Origin: Aspergillus flavus
Taxonomy: Eukaryota > Ascomycota > Eurotiomycetes > Eurotiales > Aspergillaceae
Assembly: GCF_009017415.1 (NCBI RefSeq)
Contig: NC_092406.1
Span: 4,526,001 to 4,590,000 of the forward strand
Direction: 5' to 3'
DNA length: 64,000 nt
The notes beneath the pieces were generated by a model. The model ran no database searches, was not told the DNA's origin, and worked only from the letters and a program-made list of their open reading frames with translations. Numbering within the stretch: the stretch's first letter is position 1; every line of letters begins with the position of its first letter. Below, one piece after another: positions 1 to 14,609 of the stretch. Made by a program: the position numbers and the translations under genes.

Positions 1-1074
1 AATAAAAAATTAAAATTAAAACTATATTTTCTAGATTTTTAAAATTTAATAGTTTTATAAAAAGAACTAATATATATTATAATTTTTTATTAAAAATATA
101 TTGATTAATATAAATATATTTAATATTATATAGTTATATATAATAGAATAAATATACTATTAAAATCAATAATTATTCTATAATTAAGAATAATAAAATT
201 TTACTTTTCTAAAACTATTTAATATTAAATTTTTAATTAAGTTTTTTGAAATTTTTAAAATATAGAATATATTAATATATTTAAAAGAAAATAAAGTATA
301 AATTTAAAAATTATTACTATAAATTAAAATTAAATATTTTATTAATTTTAAAAATAATACTAATTATATTTTTAAAATATAGTATTAAATATAAGTAAAA
401 TTAAATAATTATAAATATTATTCTTAATAAAACTTATTATATTTTTATTTATAAATACTAAAATTTTTTAAAATTAATAATAATAATTATATTATATAAT
501 TTAAAATATAATGAATTTTCTATAAACGTAAATAATAATATTTTATTAATTTTAATAAGATATATATACTAATAATCGCGAATATTTTTATTAAAACAAT
601 TATTAAATTAGTAGCTTTTTTTAATATAGAATAAAAATAGATTAATTTTTATATAATATATTAAATATAAATATTAATGAAAAGTATATTTATATAATAT
701 AGTCTATTAAATCTAAGAGAAATAGAGTAAAAATAATTTACTATTTTAATAAATTATTATATAGTTTTAAAGAGTATATCTATAAAATAAAAATATTAAT
801 ACTAAACTATAAAGAATAGATTTTATTTTAATAATTAAAAATAATAAAATAATTCTATTATATATTAATAAGATATTTACTATAGTATTAATAAAAACTA
901 TTATTATTATAATGTATTAAAAGTTTGTAGAATTATTTAAATTTAAAATTATTAATAAATTAAATAAATTTTTAGACTATAGTATAGTATATAATTATAA
1001 AAAAAGAATAATTATACTATATTAAAATAATAAATTGTGTTCTATATTTTATATCTATATTTCTAGTATACTAT
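1..1074 (+). pseudogene. Copia family D relic (D3, part 1): reverse transcriptase region
   Basis: This is a RIP-destroyed piece of a Ty1/Copia polyprotein. Around 861-872 the reading Y-I-N-K stands where Copia reverse transcriptases have the catalytic Y-V-D-D, with Asp changed to Asn/Lys as G-to-A mutation would do. Downstream, residues resembling the F-x-L-F-K-F-K-I-I-N-K-L-N-K-F-L-D-Y-x-I stretch that follows Y-V-D-D can be read (about 930-1000). From about 651 to 1074 the DNA aligns by eye with the reverse complement of 50990-51480, the RT part of D2. It ends at 1074, where element B is inserted. The next piece of the same element is at 22951-23214 (minus) and the last at 31008-31500 (plus). 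The start lies outside the window. The first 600 bases are low-complexity AT sequence in which I recognise no motif. Confidence 0.7.
1070..1074. other. Target-site duplication of element B, left copy (actat)
   Basis: Five bases directly before the B 5' LTR. The matching copy, attat when read on the minus strand (one C-to-T change), follows the B 3' LTR at 23210-23214. D2 has the uninterrupted site, so this is the real insertion point of B in D3. Confidence 0.65.
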
Positions 1075-1207
1075 TGTTAAGGTATTGATGTATTGATTAT
1101 TGTTTATTGATTCCTATCTAATAGTTGTCGGCTGGCTTTCTATTAATTAACTAGAGTTATCTACTATAATTAACTATATAAGATTTAATAAGTTCTAGAT
1201 TTTAATA
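1075..1207 (+). repeat. 5' LTR of element B
   Basis: Begins TGTTAAGG and ends with a RIP-mutated form of TTTTAACA, so TG...CA termini are present. Two further copies are visible: 61647-61781 (plus) and 23215-23347 (minus). The three differ almost only by C-to-T and G-to-A changes. The segment around 1130-1160 keeps TG and CG dinucleotides and is less mutated than its surroundings. Confidence 0.75.
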
Positions 1208-3536
1208 AATATCAGGATTGAGAATAATAATATTTTATTATTAATAATAGATATAAAACGCTGAATAAAATAAGAAATACAATATAATAAGCAGAAATAG
1301 ATATAATAAAGTAAAAGATATATATTAATATTAATTAATTATTAAAATTTTCTATATTAATCTTTATATTTTTTAAATTTTTTATATAATTTATTAAATT
1401 TATACTTCTTATTTCATCTAGCTATATTTTAAAAATTCGTCTTTATATTATATAATAATTTTTTAATAACATTTAATATTGTTAATAAAAAAATAACTAA
1501 CTATATAATATTAATTTAATTAAATTAAATTAAAAGATATATTAAAACTAAATATATATTTTTATATAGATTAATATTAAAATAATTAAAGTACTTATTA
1601 AATTAATAGAGTTTTATAAATTAAAAAGATTAATATATATTATAGTACAATATAAAATAGATTTTTAAAACTATTATTATTTTAATTTTTTTAATTAATA
1701 TTAGATAAGTAAATAATAATAGACTAATATAATTTATAGATATAATAATAATAATAATAATAATAAATAGTCTATATAAATCTAAAAATAGTTAATATAA
1801 TTAAAGATAATAATTATAGTATAGAAAATAAATAAAAAAGATTAATTAATGATACTAGAGTAATATTTAGAATAAATATTAAAAACTATATTTAATTAAT
1901 AATAGAAAATATTAATAATTATATTATTATAAAAAAATCTAAAACTGATATATTTAAAAGCTATATAATAATAGTAAAAATTAATTATAAAATAGAAATT
2001 AAAATAATAAATAATAGAGATATAAAGAAATATTATATAAAAAAATTTTTTATAAAAATTATGAATATTATATTATAAATAAATATTAATTTATTTTTAT
2101 AGCTTTATTATATAGACTAGATATTTCTATTATTAAATAAAGTTAAACTATAAATTAATAATTAATAATAAAAAATAAATAAATACTATTTTAATAATAT
2201 TTTTATTAAATAATAAATTTTTTATTTTAAAATTAAAAAAATCTTATATTAAAATATCTTTAATATTTATATTTATTAAATATAAATAGAATATAAGTAA
2301 ATATTTTTTTAAAAAATATATATTATTTATAATATATTATTAATTAATAATATTTATTTTTTATTATAATAATTAAATAATTTTAAAATAGTCTATTTAA
2401 TTAAATATTACTATTACTATTAAAATTATAAAAATAATAATTTATTTTTATTTTTACTAATAAATCTAGTATTACTATAATATATTAACTATTATTTAAT
2501 TTAATATTAAAAATAGATTAATTATTAAATAATAATAGATTTTAAATTATATTAATAAATATTTAATATTTATTAAATAAAATAAATATATTTAAATAAT
2601 AAAGATTTAGTATTTAATTAATAATAGATAATTTATAATCTTATATTTTAAATATATTATTAAATATTATTTATTGATTATTAACTCTATTAATATAATT
2701 TTAATTATATTAAAATTAATATAATATTTTATTATAGTATAGTAAATACAAAAAGTAGTTATTAAATAATTATAATATAATAAAAAATACTAAAATAAAT
2801 AATAATTATAAAAAAAATATAGATTATAAAAAAAAATATAAACATATTATAAATAAGAAATATCTTATAAAAAATAAATATAATTAATTAAAATAAAAAT
2901 AAAATAATCAATAATAGAAAATATAATTAAAAAAAGATATAATAAAATAAAAAATATAATAAAATAAAATAAATAAATTATACAATAAAATAAATAAAAA
3001 ATCTTTTATAAAAACAGTTGATAATTATTTATAGTATTAATTATTTATTCTTTTTAAATTTATTTATTAGATTTTATATATTAATATTATTTATTTATAT
3101 TTATTAATTATTTTTTATATTATAATCTTTTTATTTAAGTAAATATTTAATAATAGATACTTTAGATTTTTTAAAATATTTAATATATTTAGTAATAATT
3201 TATTTAATTTTTTAATAATTATCTTTATTGAAAAAATTATTATTAATTTTTTTAATAAAAAAATAGTAATTTTTATATAAATATAAATATCTTTTTTATA
3301 TTTATTTTTATGAAATATTTAATTTTATATAATATTTAAATTAAATGAAAGATTTTTAATTTACTTAGTTAATTATACTATTTAGCTATAATAAAATATT
3401 TATTTAAAAATAATATTAATTTTATATTAATTTTAATAAATGTTATAAAATTTTATTATTTATAGATTATATAGTAGAATATTATTTTATAGTTTTTTTT
3501 TAAAATATCTAGATTAATATAAAAATATAAAATGAA
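1075..3536 (+). mobile_element. LTR retrotransposon B, 5' LTR and 5' internal part
   Basis: Element B inserted into Copia D3. It starts with a 133-bp LTR and continues as an internal region that is re-found, with indels, in a second copy starting at 61647. The internal region is heavily RIP-mutated and I could not identify its protein domains, so the superfamily is open. It is interrupted at 3537-3544 by the 8-bp target site of the hAT element; its continuation should begin at 20244. Compared with the second copy, this one carries about 450 bp extra (roughly 1923-2370) and about 140 bp extra (roughly 1490-1630). The 3' LTR of B appears to be the one at 23215-23347, now inverted. Confidence 0.65.
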
Positions 3537-3544
3537 ATTAAAAT
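3537..3544. other. 8-bp target-site duplication of the hAT element, left copy
   Basis: Sequence attaaaat, immediately before the terminal inverted repeat at 3545. An identical 8-mer follows the other terminus at 20236-20243. Eight-base duplications are characteristic of hAT transposition. The match is perfect, though low-complexity. Confidence 0.75.
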
Positions 3545-3660
3545 TAGAGTGGTATTCTGGTCGGGTTTGGGTTCTAGATCTAGAAACCGCCCTCGATCCG
3601 GCTCTGGTTCTGGGTTCTAGATCTAGGATCTGCCCCGACCCTGAACCTGGGCTAATCTAG
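3545..3660 (+). repeat. Left terminal and subterminal repeat zone of the hAT element
   Basis: GC-rich island in AT-rich surroundings. After the terminal tagagtggta come repeats built from GGGTT, CCGGCTCTGG and two copies of the TTCTAGATCTAG word (3572-3585, 3615-3626). Several TG dinucleotides survive here, so this end has been mutated far less than the interior. Confidence 0.75.
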
Positions 3661-3750
3661 ATTAATCTAACTTGTTAGGGCTTTGCTAAGATATTCTACT
3701 AAATCTAATATAGTATAACTTTACTATACTAATCTAACTATAGTTAGATT

Positions 3751-6700
3751 TGGTTTTTTTAAATCTAATTTAATCTAACCCGCCTATTTTTATTATATAA
3801 TGTTAGTTAGGAAAATATTTAAATATTAATTTAAGTATTAGTATATAAGATAATCGCTATATAAATTATTTAATATATAGATTTAATTATGTACTTTTTT
3901 TTAAATTTATTTTTCATCTAGGGTACTATTAAAGTAGTGAGTTTATTAATAAAATAAGATTTTATATTTTATATAATAGTATTTTAGATAGATTATATAT
4001 ATTTATATTATGTATAATAAAAGACTCTAAATAAGAGATTAATATAGTAATATATTATTTAATAATATACATAATCTATATATATATATAATAGAAGAAT
4101 ATATAATATAGAGAATTAAGAACTAATCTATTAATAGATAGATTAAATATAATTATAATAATTAAGATTTAAATATAATACTTAGTATTAAACTTATAAA
4201 ATCTTTATTTAATATATATTTTATATTTAGTATAGAATAGCTTTATCTAGAATATTCTATTATTAGTCTTCTATTTTTTATTATTTTTAATTTTTTTAGA
4301 ATAGTGTATTCTTATTCTTATTTTTTTAAAGAGATTTTTATTAATTTTATAGCTTTTATAAATTATTATAGATCTTTTTAATATTATTGGTTTTAATTTT
4401 ATTTTTAATATAACTATTAATTATAGAATTAGTTGTAGTAATACTTTTTATTATTATAAATAAGATTCTTTAATTATTTAGTAATATAGCTATTAAAGAT
4501 ATAATTATATAAAGCTATTAATTTAAAAAAAGAAAAAATTCTATAATAATAGTACTTATTTTAGTAGTAACTATAAAAAAATAAGTATTTTATTTATAGA
4601 TTAGAAAAAAAAATAATCTATTTATTAATAGATTATTAGTATTTAGTATAATAAAGAAAATATTAATAAGTAAAAAATAGATTAATAATATAGATAGTAA
4701 TTCTATTAATTAATATATTAAGAAAAGTTATAAGTATTTAGTATTTAAGTCTTTATTATTACAAATAAAGAAATAAAATTAAAAATAGAGAATAATAGTA
4801 ATAGTATTGAGACTATAAATAATAAAAAAAATAAATTTTTATTTTAAAAAAAGTAAAGTCTAGAGTATAAAAAATAATATAAAGTTTATAAAAATTAAGA
4901 TATTAATTATAATTAAAATTTAAAAAAATAAACTATTTAATTAAAAAGAAAAGTATTTATATTTGTCTTTTTATTAGTTTTTTTTTTATTTATAAAAATA
5001 TAATAAGAGAATTATATAGTTTTATTAATCTTTATTTATTATTTCTTTATTAATTAAATTAATTTAAAAAATTTAAATTCTATAAAAAACTATAAATCTA
5101 TAAATATATTAATAGCTGTAGTGTTTATTATAATAATTTTGTTATATTAATTTTTTAGTTATTTAAATATAGAACTAATTATTAATAGAAGAAGATAGAT
5201 AAATAAAGGGAGTTAGATTGGTATTTATAAATTAATTAGATAGTTTTATAAAAATAGATAAATATAAATCTTTATAATGCTATAGAGAATATTAAGATTA
5301 AAAAGATTTTTTAAATAAAAAGAAAATAGAATAATCTAATTATAGATAGATTATTATTAGTAAATTATTGTGTAGTATTAAGTAATAAAGAAAGTTTTAA
5401 TAGTATAAATAATAGTATAGTTAATTAGATTATTGTACTACTATATTAGTAAAGATATAGATAAGATTTTTTTTTAATATATTTAGTGGTATAGTTAATA
5501 AGAATATAATAGTATCTAAATACTTTAGACTTTATTATTAATAGTAAAAAGATAAAATTTAAAATATAAGCGCTATTATAATAATTCTTAGTTAATATTA
5601 AGTTATTAACTCTTAAAAATATTAAGATTAAGAAATCTTTTAATAAATAATTTATTTATAGTTAGATTACTTATATAATTAATATTATTTTATATAAAAT
5701 TTATATTAAATATATAAAATAAAGTAGTAAATAGTAAAATTAGTAGTAAATTAATTATAGAATTTCTCTATAGTTAAATTATAAAGAAAATATATTAATT
5801 ATAAATTTAGAGTATAATATTATATTTTCTATACTTTTTAATCTGTAGTTAACTATTTTTTTTAAATAATTATTATTTTTAAAAAATCGCGTTTTTTTAA
5901 ATTGATTAATTTTATTTATTATTAGATAGATTTTTGAGGGCTAAAGTATATTTTTTTATTTTAGTTAGTTATTTTATTATTTAATTAGTTTAATATTATT
6001 TAATTAATCTATCTATAGATAGATAAGTATTATTTATTTTATTATAGTAGATATTAATAGAGAATCTAATAGTATAAGACTAAGAAAAAAAAGAAAAGTT
6101 GTTAAGATTATTAAAAAATTAGTAAATAATAAATTAAATAGTGAAATTAAAAAGATATATTTTGAGTGTTTTTTAATTAATATTTGTTTATTTTAAAGAG
6201 AATAATTTAAAAAAGAAAAGAATTATAATTGATTGATTAATAATTAATTAATTGACTAATTATAGTAATTTTATAAGACTATAATAAGATATTTTTTACT
6301 GGAATATATATTAAAAATTATTTATAAGAAAATAAAGCTTGATTAATTATTAAATTATATAATATTTATTTTAAAGTTAAAGTTTATAGTAGTTTTAAGA
6401 TATATATTAGATCTATTTAAGTAAATCTATTTATAGATAGATCTATTTTAATATACTTTAATTTTTAGATTAAATAGTAATAGACTAAAATAATTTGTAT
6501 TTTTAATATTAGAAATCTTAATAAAAATTTAATATTTTCTTTTATAATTTAAAATAGATAGTATTATATAGAAATTCTTATTTATTTTATAAATAAATAA
6601 AAACTTTAGTTTAATAAAAAAGCAGTTAAGTTTAATAGTAAAAGAATTAAAAAGTTTATTTAAAAGATAAGAAAAAATCTATTTATAAATAGATTTTTAT

Positions 6701-9700
6701 TTATAATATATTAAAATTTTTTATAGTTTTATAAAATCTATAATAAAATTAAATTAAATTAATAAAAAAAAATTGCTTTTATAGTAAACTATAATAAAAT
6801 AGCTAAAAAGCTTTTTATAGAATATATTATATATTAAATCTTATAGTATTTTATAAGTTTTAATAAGGCTAGATAAAAAATATTATTAAGTTTAGCTAGT
6901 TTTAATTACTAGATTATATAAATTCTTAGTATTATTTTAATTTATATTAGCTAAATCTTAATTATTTTATAATTTAAAGAATTTATTATCTTTATAAAAG
7001 ATTTTTATTCTACTGGATATAGAAAAAAAAATTTCTTATTATATCTAATAGAATATATTATTTTTAGTAAAATTATTAAGATATATTTAAATTCTAGTTA
7101 TTATTTTTTATTAAACTATATTTAGTTAATTTAATTATAAATAGATTTAGAGAAACTAGTTTTAGCTATTTTATACTTTTTATAATACTATATTTTATAA
7201 CTATAAGTAGATTATTATTTATAAAAATTAGAAAAAAATTCTATTTATTAAAGTAGAGTAATTAAATAATTTTTTTAGATTACTTTTTTTTTATAAGAAA
7301 AGACTATTAGATTAATAATAAGAAAAAAAATAGTATAGTTACTATTTATAAAGTATAAAAATAATATTAAATTTTTTAGATTAAAAATACTTTTTATAGT
7401 TAAAAATATTATATTTAGTATTAAATAGTCTAGGTTTTTTAATTATTTATTGGATAATATATATATATATTTATTTAAGACTATAGAAATACTAAGATAT
7501 AGTATATTTAATATAATATATCTAAAAATCTAACTATAGATAGAGTTTTAATTAATTAGACTTAGAATAGAATAGAGTAATATAGAGAAAAATATTTTAT
7601 TAATAATAAAATCTATTTTATAATATATAATAATATAAATATATAATAATTAGAAGTATTCTATATAGATTATAATAGAATTAAGAATATTTATTTAGAA
7701 TAATAAGGTTTTTTTAAAATTATTTAAAAACTTAGAAATTAAACTAGTAGAAAAAGAACTATTTTTTAAATAAAAATATAGATAGTATAGTTTTTATATC
7801 TATAGTTTTAAGATTTTTTAGAAAAAAAATATAAGAAAAGAATCTCTAGTAGAATAGTTATTTTTAAAATTAGATAAATTTTTAATTTAATTATAGTTAG
7901 ATTTTCTATTTATATATTATAGTTGAATCTGCTATTAGAATTTTTAAAGAAGAAATCTTTAAATAATAATATAGTAATAGTATATATAAATAGATTTATA
8001 ATATTTTATTAAATTAAAATTATTATATTAGTTATTAAATCTATAGAGTTTATATTACTAGATTACTAGAATATTTTATCTATAATAAATTTATTTAATA
8101 GAAATTATATAAATTTAAAAAGCTGGTAATTAAATATATTTTAATAAAATCTATTATTTTCCCTAAAAAATAGAAAAAAAAGTTTATTGTAAATAATCTA
8201 TTTATAAATAAATTTTTTATATTATATTAATTAAGATTTTAAAAGTCTAGAATTTTCTAGATATATTTTTAATATTTAATTAGAATTTAGTCTATATAAG
8301 TGAAAAGAAATTATTTAAATTATAGAAGTATAAGATTAAATATATATTTATAAAGCTTTTATAATTAATATTAAATATAATTAGAGTCTATAATTATAAG
8401 ATTTATAATAGAGTTCTTGATTAAATTAAGAGAATTATATTTAATTATAGCTATAAATTTTAAAATTATGAAGAGAAAAATAAAAAAAGAGATTTTTAAG
8501 TAAAAAGTATTAATAAAAAGAATACTAAAGAAGATAATACTAGAGAAAAGAATATTAGAAAAAAAATATTAAAAAGAAAAATATTAAAGAAAAGAATAAT
8601 TAAAGATAGAATTTATCTATAGATAGATTTTTTTAAATAAAATATTAATCTACTAAATAGAAAGTAATTATCTAGAATATATATAGCTTACTTTTATTAG
8701 AAAGCTATTAATAAAAAAGATTTTCTTAAAAATTAATAAAAAAATCTATTTATAGATAATTTTTTATAAAATATATTATAAAAATTTTAGATGTGTGATG
8801 TGTTAATAGTCTATAGTAAAATATTAGTTTAAAGATAGCTAATAATAAAGAGAAAGATAAAAATTTTCATTTAAAATTAATTTTAATAAATAGAGTAGTA
8901 AAGAAAGTAGTAATAAAAAGTAGACTAAGTTTTAACTAGAGAAAAAGATAGTTCTATATTAATTAAATTTAATTAAAGAAAGTTTATTAGAGTTTATTAA
9001 ACGTAGAAATCTATCTATAGATAGATTTTTAAATAAAAATACTAGATCTAGTAAATAAATATATATATAGAATACTATATTATTAAGTAGAAAGTAATTA
9101 TTTAGATAATATATAGCTAAGTTTTAAAGAAAATTATAGATAAAATAGGATTTATTCTATAATTAATAAAAAAATTAATCTATGGTTAAATTGCTTAGTT
9201 CTAAAGAATACTATAAATATTTAAAGAGAATAAACTAGATTAAAATGTAGAATATAGATATAAATTTAACTAGATTTATTTATAGATTAATTTTTAAAAA
9301 TATCTATTTATTAACTACTAGAAATTTTTTATTTAAATAATTAATATATTTTTTTTCTATAATTTAGATATTATAACTAAATTTTTAAATATTATAGTTA
9401 TTTTTTTAACTATTATTATTTTATTATTTTTTTTGATATATTTATTTTAATAAAATACTTTTTTTTATCTAATACTTTTAAATTCTTTATATTACTATTT
9501 TCTTTTAAATTATATATAATTTAAAAGAATTTTATAAAGTTTTTTTTAATTGGTAAGTATAATTTTACTAAAGACTATATTAAGACTATAGTAATATTCT
9601 ATAATTAATAAATAAATGTTTTATCTAGATCTTAGAGCTTAAAAAATAAAAGAATAATTTAGAATAGAAAAAATTTTTTTTAATTAAATATTTTTATTAA

Positions 9701-11264
9701 AATTATTAATATTAATACTAGTCTTTTTAAAATTTTTTATTTATATTATTTAATTAATTTAATATATTTATATTAAAATTATTAGAAAACTATATTAATA
9801 TTTAATTATAATAAAAGTTAGAGGTATAATATATCTATATCTATAATTATTTTCAAATGTAATATTTATAATATAATATTAAAAAGTATAATAAATTATT
9901 TTAAATCTATTTATAGATAAATTATTATTAATAATATTTTTATATAGAAAAATAATCTTAATTTTAAATATTTTTTTAAAGTTTTTATTTAATAAATTAT
10001 ATATTTTATTATCTTCTTTTATTTTTTTTAAACTGTAGAAAATATTTATTTTAAATAAATATTAAATATAATTATAAATTTAGTATGTCGTTTTCTATCT
10101 TTAGCTTATTATTATATTTAGAAATATTTAAATAAATTAACTATTAATATTTATTCTATAAATTTTAAACTAATATTACTATATAAAAAGATATCTATTA
10201 TATTTAATTATTAGACTAGTCTAGACTAGAAACTATTTATAAATATTATTAATTATTTTATTTCTATAGACATTTAATATTATAAGATTCTTTAAATTTT
10301 TTACTATTAAAAAAAATTTACTTTAGTAAATATTTTATATTTAAAATAGTTAAAGTATTAAAATAGTATAATCTATACTATTAATTATTAAATATTACTA
10401 CTAATAATATAAGTAAATCGTTCTATAGATAGATTTACTTTAATAAATCTCTAAATAAATAATAATAAAATAATATTTACTAGTTTTATAAAAAGATTAT
10501 TATTAACTTATAATCTATATTTTAGTAATAATCTTAAAAAAAGTTTAGAAATAATTTTAATCTTTTTTAAAATTTTTTAATTCTAAATTTTAAAAATTTT
10601 TAAAATAACTATATTATTTTCTATATTTTAATTATATTATTTAACTATTAGTAAAGGCCTTTTTAGCTTAATTAAAAATTAAAGTTAAAAATAATAATAT
10701 AGATATATATTAAAATAATAATAATACAATTTTTTAAATATAAAAAAAAGATTTTCTATAAATAATTAAAAAAATAAATAATTAATCTATAGATAGATTA
10801 TTAATTAATATTTTATATTTAGCTTTATAAACTAGTCCAGTATATTTTTATAAATCTTTAGTAATAATAGTATTTTTAATATATCTAAAGACTTTTTTCT
10901 AAAAATAAAAATAGTTCTATTTTAATACTACTACTAGACTATAGAATATACTAAAATTTAATATATTTTATATTATATTATATCTGGGATCTTAAAAATA
11001 TTTTATTATTATTTATATTAATAAATATTAATAATATATCTTATTTTTCTTAAAATAGTATAAATAGAAATATATTAATTATTTTCTTTTTATTCTTTAT
11101 AATTTCTATTTATAAATAGAATATATTTTTTATTATTATAGTACTATAATTTAAAAGATATATTAATCTATCTATAGATTAATTATTTATTAATAAATTT
11201 AAAGATTTATAAAGTTTATAAATATTTTTTTAATTATTTAAAAGATTTAATAACTTGAATTGAT
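3751..11264. other. Left interior of the hAT element, no gene recognised
   Basis: About 7.5 kb of RIP-mutated DNA with almost no CA or TG. Stretches can be read on the plus strand if stops are taken as Gln/Trp (for example about 6530-7000, giving Lys/Gln-rich then Leu/Ile-rich text), which hints at former coding sequence, but no catalytic motif of any family could be matched. Apart from the palindrome family nothing stands out. A transposase, captured cargo or very old nested elements are all possible. Confidence 0.4.
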
Positions 11265-11269
11265 AGTAA
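11265..11269. other. Target-site duplication of the Gypsy element, left copy (agtaa)
   Basis: Five bases before the 5' LTR. The right copy at 18913-18917 is ggtaa. The single difference, G versus A, is the change expected from RIP. Confidence 0.65.
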
Positions 11270-11915
11270 TGTTACAGACCCTTGTCTAGTATATCTTATC
11301 GAAGGCGGATATACAAAACAGAATAATAATAGAATAATAATAGCCAATTTCTAAATAGAAGGCACCTGATAAATTGTTTATTTAGTAATTATTTAGAAAG
11401 AGCTATAAGTATTAATACTAATTATTATAATAAAGTTATATATATTATAGTAGTAATATAATTAAATATATTAGTAATATAATAAGCTTATAGTACTAAT
11501 AAGATATATTATATTATTAATATAAGAAATTATAGTAGTAATATAATAGATAAGAATATATAAAAATATTTATTTATATATTTAATTTAATTTTTTATAA
11601 TTAATATATATTATTATTATAGAATTATTTTTAGTAATAAAGACTAGTCTTAATTTATTTATACTTTTTAAACTATTAGATATATATATTTAATAGATCT
11701 AGCTTTTTAAACTTAAGTCTAGTAGTAATAGTAGTTTTATATTAACTATATTTTTATAATAATAATAGTCTAGTATTAATAAAAGTTCTATAGTATCTTC
11801 TATTTTATTAAGATTATAATTTAATAATAATAAAGATTAAAAAATGACTTTAAATTAGTAACTCTTGAAATATGGTTTATTAACTAGTCTTAATAATAAA
11901 GCTCTAGGTATAATA
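11270..11915 (+). repeat. 5' LTR of the Gypsy element
   Basis: 646 bp, starting TGTTACAGACCC and ending in a RIP-mutated form of GTATAACA. The first 110 bp are much less mutated than the rest of the element (they retain GAAGGCGG and CACCTG words). It contains about 280 bp (roughly 11535-11825) that are missing from the 3' LTR. Confidence 0.85.
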
Positions 11916-11929
11916 TATTGATTATTAGT

Positions 11930-14600
11930 TTATATAAATTAAACTATATTTAAATTTAAAATATTAATAATATATCTTCTTAGTTATTTAGTAGTAAGAA
12001 GACTTTAGTTAAGAATACTTTATTAGTAGAAACTAATTCTAAAAATAAAATAATTATAAAAGAATAGCTAAAGTAAATAAAAAATATAATTACTTAGTTT
12101 ATTAATATTATTAAAGAAAAAAATTAAAAAATTAAAAATCTTAAGATATAGCTTAAAGAAGCTAAATAAATCTAAAGTAAATAATAGAACTATATTATTT
12201 AGCTTAATATTTAAATTAAAGTATTAATATCTAAGAATATAATTAAAAAAGTAAAACTATTAAAAGCTAAGCTTTTTAATAGAATTTACTTAAAATTATA
12301 AGTATTTCTAATATAGATAAATATATATATTTATATAAATAGAAAAAATCTTATTAATAAAATTAATAAGATTATCTTTATATCTACTCACTTATATAGT
12401 AGTATAGAATTAATTTAAATTATATATCTAAGAATATTATAAAATTATACTAAATAATTAATTAAATAATACTATATAAAAATTATTTATTAATTTAGAA
12501 AATCTATATAAATATCTTAAATAGATTTTTAAAAATATTAATACTAAAGTAGTAGCTAAATATAAATTAAAATAACTATATTAATAAAGTAGTATATTAA
12601 CCTATATAATAGAATTTTAATAGATTATATTTAAAATAGACTAGAATAAGAAGATCTATATATTAATCTTTATTAATAATCTTAAAAAATATATAAAAAA
12701 TAAGTTTATATAAATTAATAGACTAGTAATACTTAATAAGACAATTAATTTTACTATTAAAATAAATAATTACTATTATAAATAATTTATAGAAAAATAG
12801 AATAATAAGATCTAGAGAAAGAATAATTATTAGCTAAAAAAATAGTATAAATTAAATAATTAGTAAGAACGTATAGACGCTAAGTATAATAATTCTTATA
12901 AATTGAAATCTATAGAGTTAAATACTATTAAAAGATAGAGCTAATTAAGGAATATTTTCTAAAAGAAAAGAGAGTATTAAAAATATAAAAAGTTTTATTA
13001 TAATTATAAAAAAGTAAAATATATATTAAAAAACTATTAATAGAAAAAAAATAATTATTAATTAAATTAAAAATCTTAATAAGTAAATACTATAGAAAAC
13101 AATATAGAATTATTAAAAAAAATAAGATTTATATAATTTAATACTAATATAAAAGCTAATAAACTATATAACTAGACTAGAGAGACTTACTATACTACTA
13201 AAATTAAGAATCTAAATATAGATAAGATTAGTAGAGAAATTGAAGCTATATAACTTAATATTAATATAGATTTATTAATAAAAGAGATAAAATAATATTA
13301 AGAAAATAAACTAAATAATAATAACTAGATTATACTAAATTAATTTATTATTTATATTAATTAAATTATATAGTTATATATTAATTAAAATTAAAATAAT
13401 TTATAAAATATTATAAAGTAATAGTATAGCTAATTTAATAAAAATAAAATTAATAAATTAGCTAATTATATAAATAATAAAACTAATAGATTTAAATAAA
13501 TTAATATTAAATTATAGTATAAGACTATTATAGAATTAATTAAAAAATATATAAAATATATAATAATCTATAGAATAGATAGCTCTAATAATATTAATTA
13601 ATATAATAAATTTATTTTTAAGTATTAATTAATTAAATTAAATTTTAATAAAAATTAATTTTTTAAATAAAAAGTATAATATTTAATAAATTAGCTATAA
13701 TTCTAATATAGAGAGATTTCTTAAAATATTTAAAATAGTAAAAAATCTTTAAAATAAAGATAAAAATATATACTAATAAATTATAGTATTTATTAATATA
13801 TTATAAAAAGTAGTATTATTATAATTAAAATAAAAAATATTAGTATTAAGATTATATTAAATATAATAAATTAAAATTAAGCTATTATAAAGATAAAAGA
13901 TTTTTACTAATTAAATTAATAATATAATTAATAAAATAAAATAGATTTTTAAAAGATTTTTATAATTATTTAAAATATTATTAAAATAATATCTATATTA
14001 GAATTATAAATATTAGAATTTAAATATTAAAAATTAAAATAAATATTATTAATAGTATAATAAATATTTAATTATATATAAAATATATAGTATAGATAGA
14101 TTTAAATACTATAGAGAATTTAAATTTATTAATCTAGATAGAGTAAAAAAAGAATATAAAAAAATATATTATTAATTAAAAAATATAAATATTACTATTA
14201 TATAATAAAATTAATATATAATTATTATTTTTTTTAAAAAGTATATATTAATAATAGCTATATATATTACTATATTTAAAAATAAATAGTATATTTTTAG
14301 CTATAGAATAATATAAATTAAAAAATATTTACTATAATTAAATATAAAAGATATATTATTATAATTATTACTATTAATAAAAGACTAGTATAAATAATAA
14401 TTAATTTAAATATAATAAATAATTTTATATTATTAAAATATTAAGAAAATATAAAGATTAAAAAATAATAGAAAAGAAATATTAAATTTTTATTTAAATT
14501 AAATAGCTAGAAATTAAAAATTAATTAAATTTTAATTAAAATAATATCTATTACTATAGCTATAGAGTAATATATTAAAAATATAGTTTTTAATATTATA
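11930..14600 (+). pseudogene. Gypsy gag and protease region relic
   Basis: This lies between the 5' LTR and the RT linker, where gag, nucleocapsid and aspartic protease sit in Ty3/Gypsy elements. The text is Lys/Gln/Asn-rich when stops are read as Gln (for example 12020-12330), fitting a coiled gag protein. I could not pick out the nucleocapsid Cys-His knuckle or the protease Asp-Thr/Ser-Gly with certainty. Assignment rests on position. Confidence 0.6.
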
Positions 14601-14609
14601 TTTTTAAAA

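Noticed and set aside
3751..11264. A hAT transposase or a captured host gene in the left interior
   Set aside because: Read-through text exists, but no motif of any family could be matched; naming a gene would be guesswork.
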